A stretch of 8,357 nucleotides of DNA from Methanomicrobiales archaeon (GTDB lineage: Archaea > Halobacteriota > Methanomicrobia > Methanomicrobiales > Methanospirillaceae), in NCBI GenBank assembly GCA_017883495.1, contig JADGNL010000139.1, positions 1 to 8,357 of the forward strand. The letters run 5' to 3'. The notes below the pieces were generated by a model. It was given only the letters and a program-made list of their open reading frames with translations, did no database searches and had not been told where the DNA came from. Below, one piece after another: positions 1 to 4,839 of this stretch. Positions within the stretch are counted from its first letter, which is position 1. The number at the start of each line of letters is the position of its first letter. Made by a program: the position numbers and the translations under genes.

Positions 1-228
1 CCCAAAACGGCGTCGCCGTAACGAGAGGCTGGGCGATCCCTCTGTATCTTCCACGGAAATTGAAAACAACCGATGTGATCGTCGCGAGCGATCCGGATTG
101 GTTAAGGCCGCACAATCTTCAACAGTCTGGAGTGGGCCGCTGTGAACGAGCCCGCGGGGGTGTTCGACGCGAACGGAAACGGCCGCCTCGATTTCGGAGA
201 TATCCTGACCCCCCTCGATCGGCTCTGA
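1..228 (+). pseudogene. 3' remnant of a secreted-protein gene with a dockerin-like tail (frame-broken)
   Basis: Frame 1 from base 112 to the TGA at 226-228 encodes 38 residues, with FNSLEW, a VNEP linker and the calcium loop DANGNGRLDFGD. Aligned without gaps to the last 38 residues of the alkaline phosphatase at the right edge, 18 are identical, so this is the second half of a dockerin-like tail. Upstream, the same frame has stops at 103-105, 61-63 and 19-21. Frame 3 is open from the left edge and runs past this point (residues such as LKTTDVIVASDPDW), so one extra base near 103-111 would join the two. The first calcium loop is not visible. The remnant may be a decayed gene, a gene with a recent frameshift, or a sequence error; the frame-3 part is not recognised and may not be coding. 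The parent protein lies outside the window. Confidence 0.5.
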
Positions 229-231
229 TCC

Positions 232-237
232 TTTTTT
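232..237 (+). terminator. T6 tract after the dockerin-like remnant
   Basis: Six consecutive T lie four bases after the TGA at 226-228. Oligo-T on the coding strand is the usual intrinsic termination signal in archaea. No hairpin is needed and none is evident. Confidence 0.4.
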
Positions 238-264
238 GCCCTGCACCGCCAAGTGATTGATCGC

Positions 265-783
265 ATGGCTGCCGGATTCGATCAGAACGAGGTCGCCCGC
301 TACGCCAAATTCCGCAAGGTGGACGGCGCTGCCTACGAAAAGGTGAATCGGTTCCTGCGCAGGCATACCTACATTACGGCCCGCGAATGGGCGCTGGCCC
401 GGCTCTGCGCCGATTTCCGGACCACCTCGGGGGCGGAGATGACCTTCATCGGGCAGCACCTGCCCGAGCTCGTGCCGTTCATGACCGAGCCGTACTCGCC
501 GCAGGCCGTCAACCAGGCGCGGAACTCGTTCAAGAAGAAGGTCCGCAAGTCCGGCGCGACCTTCTTCTACGGAGCCATGTGCGGCTTCTTCACGACCGAG
601 GAGCTCGACGACCTCCTCTTCGAGGCGAGCGAGATCGCCCGCTTCCTCCTCGAAGTCGAGGGGACGAGCCTCGCCGTCGACGACGAGCTCGATATCGAGG
701 ACCGGATCGCGACGATCATGCGCTCGGTCGGACTTGCGGCGCAGACTTTACTCGAGACGCGAGCGCGGGGAGAGCAGGAATGA
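265..783 (+). CDS. DUF5806 family protein (function unknown)
   Basis: This soluble 172-residue protein matches, from memory, the archaeal DUF5806 family found in haloarchaea and Methanomicrobiales. The recognisable conserved blocks are YEKVNRFLRR near 24-33, TAREWALARLCADF at 38-51, IGQHLPELVPFMTEPYSPQA at 62-81, VNQARNSFKKKVRKSGATFF at 82-101, YGAMCGFFTTEELDDLLFE at 102-120 and ARFLLEVEG at 125-133. There is no signal peptide or membrane segment. The mixed helical, charged composition could suit nucleic-acid or protein binding, but no function is established. ATG at 265 is used here; a GTG at 253 in the same frame would add four residues, and neither has a clear Shine-Dalgarno sequence. The stop overlaps the ATG of the MobB gene by four bases (ATGA), so translation is probably coupled and this is the first gene of a three-gene unit. 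Confidence 0.8.
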   Translation: MAAGFDQNEVARYAKFRKVDGAAYEKVNRFLRRHTYITAREWALARLCADFRTTSGAEMTFIGQHLPELVPFMTEPYSPQAVNQARNSFKKKVRKSGATFFYGAMCGFFTTEELDDLLFEASEIARFLLEVEGTSLAVDDELDIEDRIATIMRSVGLAAQTLLETRARGEQE

Positions 784-1493
784 GAGTCGTCCAGTTCGCG
801 GGCTGGTCCGGGACGGGCAAGACGACCCTGATCGAGGACGTGATCGCTGCGGCCCCGCCCGATCTCGCGATCGGCGTGATCAAGCATCTCGGGGGGGTGC
901 ACCCGTTCGCGCTGGACCCGGGACGGGATACGACCCGGTTTTACGAGCGGGGCGCTCGAGCCGTTATCGGGATCGACGCGGTCAAGGGCGTCACCGTGCA
1001 GCGGAGCGACACCCTCTTTACCGCGCTGGACCGCCTCTCGGACGCCGGGTGCCAGCTCGCGCTCGTGGAGGGGTTCAAGTCCGAGCCGTTCGCCCGGGTC
1101 GTGATCGGGGACCTCCCCTCGAACCGATGCGTGCTCCGCAACCCGGGCGCGCACGAGGTGCTCGACGCGCTCGATCGGTTCGACGAGTACGTCTCGCCCG
1201 GGGGCCTCCTCCGGATCTGCAGAGAGCAAGCGGGAGGAAACGGCGCTTTCGAATGCACCGGAACCCTCGCGGTCACGCCCGCGCTCGCCGCGGATCGTGC
1301 GGCCCTCGAACGGCTCGAGGCTCGTTGCGCGTCTGCGCCCGGCGTGGTCGCGGCCAGAGTGCACGGCAGGGTCTATGCCGGAGCAGGGACAATAGTGTTG
1401 GCGCTGATTGCCGGCGATCTCATCGACGGGAGCGCGGCGTTCGCCGCGTTCGCTGCTGCGGCGGGCGGCGCAACGGGGCCGGGAGGCCGATGA
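780..1493 (+). CDS. mobB: MobB-type molybdopterin-guanine dinucleotide biosynthesis protein with a MoaE-like C-terminal extension
   Basis: The 237-residue protein starts with a P-loop, GWSGTGKTT at 8-16. Next comes the MobB signature IKHLGG at 34-39 with DPGRDTTRFYERGA at 46-59, then a Walker-B-like ALVEGFKS at 94-101. MobB proteins are GTP-binding helpers for attaching GMP to molybdopterin (or tungstopterin), a cofactor that methanogens need for formylmethanofuran and formate dehydrogenases. Residues from about 153 onward resemble MoaE, the large subunit of molybdopterin synthase: GAFECTGTL at 155-163 parallels the MoaE GAVVTFTGKV strand, and VVAARVHGRVYAGAGTIVLA at 189-208 followed by AFAAF parallels its IHRIGEL...AFEA region. 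The MoaE PxWK segment with the catalytic lysine is missing, so this half is probably not catalytic. MobB/MoaE fusions are known in other archaea. ATG at 780 has GGGGAG at 767-772 with seven bases of spacing, and it overlaps the preceding TGA. Confidence 0.85.
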   Translation: MRVVQFAGWSGTGKTTLIEDVIAAAPPDLAIGVIKHLGGVHPFALDPGRDTTRFYERGARAVIGIDAVKGVTVQRSDTLFTALDRLSDAGCQLALVEGFKSEPFARVVIGDLPSNRCVLRNPGAHEVLDALDRFDEYVSPGGLLRICREQAGGNGAFECTGTLAVTPALAADRAALERLEARCASAPGVVAARVHGRVYAGAGTIVLALIAGDLIDGSAAFAAFAAAAGGATGPGGR

Positions 1494-2845
1494 TGGAGGA
1501 GAAGCAGCTCTTCGGGACAAATGGCGTGCGCGGTGTTGTGGGCGAGTCGATGACCCCGGGGCTCGTACTCCGAATCGGACAGGCGCTCGGCTCGATGCGG
1601 CCGGGGACAATCGCGATCGGGCGAGACACCCGGACCTCGGGGCCGATCCTTGTGGACGCGCTCAAGGCCGGATTGATGGCCACGGGTTGTGACGTGGTCG
1701 ACTGCGGCGTTCTGCCGACGCCGGCCCTCCAGTATATCGTCCGCGACACCTTCGCGGCCGGCGCGATGATCACGGCCTCGCACAACCCCCCCGAGTACAA
1801 CGGGGTCAAGATCGTCGAGCGCGACGGGACCGAGATGGGAGACGCGGAGGTGATCGCCCTCGAAGGTCGGCTCGTCCGCGAAGAGTACACTCTTGCCGGC
1901 TGGCGGGGTCTCGGCGCGGAGCGGGCCGCGCCGGACCTGGTCGAGCGATACCTCGACGGCATTCTCGAGCATTTCCCCACGGGAGTCGGAGCGGGCATGA
2001 CAGTCGCCGTCGACCCGGGCTCGGGCCCTGCGGCCCTGACCACGCCCAACCTGCTCTCCCGTATGGGCTGCGAGGTCCATGCGATCAACGCCCAGCCGGA
2101 CGGCACATTTCCGGGCCGGATGCCCGAGCCGACTGCGGACGGGCTCAAAGCCCTCGCCGAGATTGTGCTCGAGACCGGCGCCGCGTTCGGCGTGGCCCAC
2201 GACGGCGATGCGGACCGTGCGGTCTTCGTCGACGACCGGGGGCGGTACCTCGAAGAGAACCGCGAGTTCGCCCTGATCGCGCGCCACGTCTGCCGGCGGC
2301 GGCAGGGCGTGATCGTGACGCCGGTCTCAACCTCGCAGCTGATCGAGGACGTGGCCGCCGCGACCGGTTGCACGGTCCGGTACACGCGCGTCGGCTCGAT
2401 CTACGTGGCCCGGACCATGCTCGGGCTGATCGCGGCCGGCATCCCGGTCGCGTTCGGGGGGGAGGGGAACGGCGGGCTGATCTACCCCGATCACCAGTTC
2501 TGTCGCGACGGAGGTATGACTGCCGCAATGATGATCGGGATGCTTGCCGAGGCGGGAAGGCCGCTCTCGGCGCTGGCGGACGAGCTGCCCCCCTATCATT
2601 TCATCAGCAAGCGCATTCACACGCAACGACCGGACGAGGTGATCGCCGCGGTCGAGGCCGCGTTCCCCGATTTCTCGGCCGACCGGACCGATGGGGTCCG
2701 GATTGCGAAGGGAAAGACCTGGGCGCTCGTCCGTCGTTCGGGCACCGAGCCGATCGTCCGGGTCATGGTCGAGGCAGAGGACAGGCTCTCGGCCGAGACG
2801 ATGCGGGATGCGATCCTCGAACGGGTCGCGCCATTTATCGGCTAA
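1493..2845 (+). CDS. glmM: Phosphoglucosamine mutase, archaeal type (alpha-D-phosphohexomutase superfamily)
   Basis: This cytoplasmic, magnesium-dependent enzyme interconverts glucosamine-6-phosphate and glucosamine-1-phosphate on the route to UDP-GlcNAc for archaeal surface glycans. All four superfamily motifs are present in the 450 residues: FGTNGVRG at 7-14, the catalytic phosphoserine loop TASHNP at 94-99 (Ser96), the metal loop DGDADR at 237-242, the sugar-binding loop GGEGNGG at 322-328, and the phosphate-binding loop RRSGTEPIVRV at 414-424. The GE-x-NGG loop is the archaeal form rather than bacterial GEQSGH. Phosphomannomutase or phosphoglucomutase activity cannot be excluded by sequence. 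Length is normal. ATGATG gives two possible starts. The one at 1493 lies six bases after GGGAGG (1481-1486) and is preferred; the one at 1490 forms an ATGA overlap with the mobB stop. Its TAA overlaps the stop codon of the opposing gene. Confidence 0.93.
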   Translation: MEEKQLFGTNGVRGVVGESMTPGLVLRIGQALGSMRPGTIAIGRDTRTSGPILVDALKAGLMATGCDVVDCGVLPTPALQYIVRDTFAAGAMITASHNPPEYNGVKIVERDGTEMGDAEVIALEGRLVREEYTLAGWRGLGAERAAPDLVERYLDGILEHFPTGVGAGMTVAVDPGSGPAALTTPNLLSRMGCEVHAINAQPDGTFPGRMPEPTADGLKALAEIVLETGAAFGVAHDGDADRAVFVDDRGRYLEENREFALIARHVCRRRQGVIVTPVSTSQLIEDVAAATGCTVRYTRVGSIYVARTMLGLIAAGIPVAFGGEGNGGLIYPDHQFCRDGGMTAAMMIGMLAEAGRPLSALADELPPYHFISKRIHTQRPDEVIAAVEAAFPDFSADRTDGVRIAKGKTWALVRRSGTEPIVRVMVEAEDRLSAETMRDAILERVAPFIG

Positions 2846-3264
2846 AGCGGCGTCGCGGGCAAGGACGGCCGGGGGATCAAGTCGTGAGGCGGGGGCCCGG
2901 CCACCGGAGGCGTGTCCATCGGCATCGGAACCCGTGGCGGAGTCGCATTCGACGGCGGGGCCGTTCCAGCCGGCACGCCCGTCCCGAGCGGAACGGGGAC
3001 CGATGGCGTATCGATCACGTACGGGTTAAAGGGCAGACCATCGCCCCCGGATGTCTGCGCCGCGACGGCCGGAATCGCTGTGGGCGGCAGGATCGGTGGC
3101 GTGGTAACGGGTGGAAAGAGCGGAGGACCCAGACCTCCACCGGCGTCGTCGGGCCGCTCCAGGGCACGCGAGACGGTGTAGAGCGCGACGCATCCTCCCG
3201 CCGCGGCCATGACGGCGAGGAGGGCGAGAAGGGTCGCCAACTGCAGAAATGCCCGGTGCATCAT
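2842..3264 (-). CDS. Small membrane-anchored proline-rich protein (hypothetical)
   Basis: The 140-residue product is not recognised as a family. Residues 5-30 form one hydrophobic segment (FLQLATLLALLAVMAAAGGC), so it is either an N-terminal membrane anchor or a signal peptide. Cys25 sits in an AGGC context that only loosely resembles a lipobox. The rest is low-complexity and probably extracellular: about 30 of residues 47-140 are proline, mixed with Thr, Val, Gly and Ala (TTPPILPPTAIP, VPVPLGTGVP, PMPMDTPP). Such Pro/Thr-rich stretches often act as extended cell-wall spacers and glycosylation sites, but no domain follows here. The start is ATGATG (3264 or 3261); a GGAG at 3277-3280 is rather far away. 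The TAG stop (2842-2844) overlaps the TAA of glmM on the other strand. The hydrophobic N-terminus makes this frame more convincing than the overlapping ones. Confidence 0.6.
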   Translation of the reverse strand: MMHRAFLQLATLLALLAVMAAAGGCVALYTVSRALERPDDAGGGLGPPLFPPVTTPPILPPTAIPAVAAQTSGGDGLPFNPYVIDTPSVPVPLGTGVPAGTAPPSNATPPRVPMPMDTPPVAGPPPHDLIPRPSLPATPL

Positions 3265-3284
3265 ACAGATCCAGCACTCCGGAC

Positions 3285-3290
3285 AAAAAA
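3285..3290 (-). terminator. T6 tract between the kinase-like gene and the proline-rich gene
   Basis: Six A on the plus strand read as T6 on the minus strand, 22 bases after the TGA of the dolichol-kinase-like gene and 21 bases before the ATG of the proline-rich gene. It is a possible archaeal oligo-T terminator. The gap is only 47 bases, so read-through into the next gene is also possible. Confidence 0.35.
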
Positions 3291-3311
3291 TGGTATCCGT
3301 CGTGCTCCTTC

Positions 3312-3935
3312 TCACACTAACGCGGTCACGAGGAGCGCGAGCAAAAACGGCACGATCAGGTTGTCGTTGACCGGGAGAACGAGCTCGGCCAGGGCGCCGA
3401 CGAACGCAACCCCGACGGCGGCGACGGGTGTAAGGAAGAGGAGAAGAAACGGTGTCGTGAAGGCGAAGGCCGCCAGGGTTCCTTCGATGGACTTGCCGTT
3501 GGGCAGACGGTGGCGGCCGTACCGAAGCCCGGCGATCGTCGAGACCGAGTCCAGCACGCCGAATGCGATCGTCGCGGCAGCGGCTGATGATGCCGGGAAG
3601 AGGAGGAGCGCCGCGAGCAGCGAGAGTCCGGTATAATTCGCTCCGCCTACCGGCGTCTCGCGTGCCCGTATGAACGTGCCGACGAATCGGCCGGAACGGG
3701 AGGCATCCGATGGTACGCCAACGAGCGCGTCCGAGACGAGAAAACCCACGAGGAGCGCCCCGACGAGGATCACTGCGGGGAGACCGGGCGGCAGAACCAG
3801 GATCAGGACGCCCGCGCCGACTCCGAGGGCGAGGTGAGCGAGCTGCCGGGGATATTCGTCCCGGCAACGGCGGGCCCCGGTAATGCAGGTCGTATCAGGG
3901 TCTCCGGCGGGCGCGTCGGTGACGGTCCGGGTCAT
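3312..3935 (-). CDS. Dolichol/phytol kinase-like integral membrane protein (SEC59/DGK1/VTE5-type polyprenol kinase superfamily)
   Basis: The 207-residue protein has a short polar N-terminus followed by about six hydrophobic segments (near 35-50, 54-72, 103-127, 155-169, 171-188 and 192-207). The signature of CTP-dependent lipid kinases is visible: FGVLDSVSTIAGLRYGRHRL at 125-144, NGKSIEG at 146-152 and AELVLPVNDNLIVPFLLALL at 183-202. These parallel the family's GD-x-A...G...GKTxEG and E-x-LP...DNL-x-xP motifs, in which an acidic residue and the GK(S/T)xEG loop bind the nucleotide. Family members phosphorylate dolichol, phytol, geranylgeraniol or diacylglycerol; in an archaeon the likely substrates are isoprenoid alcohols for glycosylation or lipid salvage. 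The exact substrate cannot be told. ATG at 3935 is used; the frame stays open upstream to 4202, but that extension is not membrane-like or family-like. No strong Shine-Dalgarno sequence is seen. Confidence 0.75.
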   Translation of the reverse strand: MTRTVTDAPAGDPDTTCITGARRCRDEYPRQLAHLALGVGAGVLILVLPPGLPAVILVGALLVGFLVSDALVGVPSDASRSGRFVGTFIRARETPVGGANYTGLSLLAALLLFPASSAAAATIAFGVLDSVSTIAGLRYGRHRLPNGKSIEGTLAAFAFTTPFLLLFLTPVAAVGVAFVGALAELVLPVNDNLIVPFLLALLVTALV

Positions 3936-4251
3936 TGCCCGCCCCGGTTGGGGGGAATGGCACTTAATCGTATCTAACGGAATCGGAAACACGTTGGGTT
4001 GGTGCCCCCCGCCTCGAACTTCGGGGTGACAGACCCCGGATCGGAGAGGCCGCGTGCGGTCGAATTCGGCCGCCGAGACCTGGCGGGAACCGGCCGCGGA
4101 CGGGCCGAGTTCCGATCCCGAGATTGCTTCGGCCGAGACCGGCGGCTCGACGCCGCAGGAGCGGGTGACGCTCGTATTCTTTGCCGCGATAGCCTCCACC
4201 ACGCGAGGGGCAGTCGGGGAAAGCCGATGCGACAGTGTCGACGCTACTCCA
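3936..4251. other. Intergenic region of 316 bases without a convincing gene
   Basis: This stretch lies between the 3' end of the OsmC gene and the 5' end of the kinase-like gene, both on the minus strand. No open frame in it has recognisable motifs. It contains a stem-loop at 4020-4040 (arms TTCGGGG and CCCCGGA with one G-T pair, loop TGACAGA). It also has an imperfect direct repeat, TTCGGCCGCCGAGACC at 4065-4080 and TTCGGCCGAGACC at 4128-4140, and several short GGCC-rich inverted repeats. A weak TTAA-containing element near 3963-3968 could be part of the promoter for the kinase-like gene. It may hold a 5' leader, a small RNA or decayed sequence. Confidence 0.5.
4020..4040. repeat. Inverted repeat / stem-loop in the 3936-4251 gap
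   Basis: A seven-pair stem (including one G-T pair) closes a seven-base loop, with a core of CGGGG and CCCCG. No T tract follows on either strand, so it is not a classic terminator. It could be a leader structure of the minus-strand kinase-like gene. Confidence 0.4.
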
Positions 4252-4767
4252 TCAGCTCACGGGCTCACCGTTCACGGTCAGTTCGACGGGAACCGACCGC
4301 CGGAGGGTGTCGGTCACGGGAGAGGTCGCGATGACCCGGGCCGCGAGCGCCGCGAGCGCCGACGGCGAGGCGTCCGACTCGATCCGACAACCGGCCCGGA
4401 TCTCGGTGTATCCCGCGGGTGTCCCGCCGGGCAGCCCGAGAAAGCTGGCCAGGTCGAGCTTTCCGTCGAGCTCGATGATCAGGTTCCGGATCTCGAGCCC
4501 CTGCAGGGCCGCGTTATAGACGAACCCGACGGTGAGGCAGGCGCCCAGAGCGGAGAGCAGGATCTCGACCGCATTCGGTGCGAGGTCTGTCCCCACGAGG
4601 CTGGCGGGCTCGTCCGATGGGACTATGAAGTGGCGCACGGCTGTGGTAGCATGGGCGCCCTCTCGCCACTCCGTGATGGCGGAGAACTGCACGCGCCCCT
4701 GTTCCGGGTCCCGCTGAACGGACGAGACCAGAGCCCGGAGCGCCGATTCGTCGATGCCGTTTATCAT
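4252..4767 (-). CDS. OsmC family protein with serine at the second redox-cysteine position
   Basis: The 171-residue cytoplasmic protein has the OsmC/Ohr fold signature: NAVEILLSALGACLTVGFVY at 65-84, where Glu69 and Cys77 match the active-site helix, and ASPSALAALAARVIATSPVT at 133-152 followed by DTLRRSVPVEL, the C-terminal helix-strand. Family members such as Ohr and OsmC reduce organic hydroperoxides with a pair of cysteines. Here the second cysteine, normally in a CPV motif, is Ser149 (SPVTDTL). The SPV form is common in a wider OsmC-like subgroup whose activity is unclear. Cys127 lies elsewhere, in a strand (AGCRIES), and may or may not substitute. There is no signal peptide. ATG at 4767 has no Shine-Dalgarno sequence, but a CTAAATA box lies 26 bases upstream, so a leaderless mRNA is likely. 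The lactate permease gene lies upstream on the same strand with a 72-base gap. Confidence 0.85.
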   Translation of the reverse strand: MINGIDESALRALVSSVQRDPEQGRVQFSAITEWREGAHATTAVRHFIVPSDEPASLVGTDLAPNAVEILLSALGACLTVGFVYNAALQGLEIRNLIIELDGKLDLASFLGLPGGTPAGYTEIRAGCRIESDASPSALAALAARVIATSPVTDTLRRSVPVELTVNGEPVS

Positions 4768-4789
4768 GCCCGGGGATCATCGCGGCCGC

Positions 4790-4796
4790 TATTTAG
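4790..4796 (-). promoter_or_regulatory. TATA-like box of the OsmC gene
   Basis: On the minus strand this reads CTAAATA. Its centre is 26 bases before the ATG at 4767, which is the archaeal TATA-to-start distance, so the transcript would begin at or next to the start codon. Confidence 0.5.
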
Positions 4797-4803
4797 CCCT
4801 ATC

Positions 4804-4823
4804 GCCGGATCGGAGGGTCCGGC
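4804..4823. repeat. Inverted repeat between the lactate permease and OsmC genes
   Basis: Perfect six-base arms, GCCGGA and TCCGGC, are separated by eight bases. The repeat sits 16 bases past the permease stop and just upstream of the OsmC TATA-like box. It could be a regulator site for OsmC or a 3' stem of the permease mRNA. There is no T tract. Confidence 0.35.
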
Positions 4824-4839
4824 CGCCGACCACCATCGC

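Noticed and set aside
734..1489. An upstream extension of the glmM frame, giving a 703-residue protein
   Set aside because: The extension overlaps the whole mobB gene and is arginine-rich without motifs. The family start FGTNGVRG lies just after 1493.
3026..3286. An alternative minus-strand frame starting GTG-CTG-GAT over the proline-rich gene
   Set aside because: It gives an Arg/Gly-rich chain without a signal sequence. The overlapping frame has a proper hydrophobic N-terminus.
2368..3636. A long plus-strand frame running from inside glmM across the proline-rich gene
   Set aside because: It is arginine-rich with no motifs, overlaps several better-supported genes and is an expected by-product of high GC.
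3997..4045. A tRNA-like stretch on the minus strand (stem-loop with CTGTCAC, then GTTCGAGG and a CACCA end)
   Set aside because: It resembles pieces of a tRNA, but the T-stem does not pair, no 5' acceptor strand matches GGGGGGC, and a D-arm is missing.
3936..4202. An 89-residue N-terminal extension of the kinase-like protein from a GTG at 4202
   Set aside because: The extension has no membrane helix, no motif and no Shine-Dalgarno sequence. The ATG at 3935 gives a normal-length family member.
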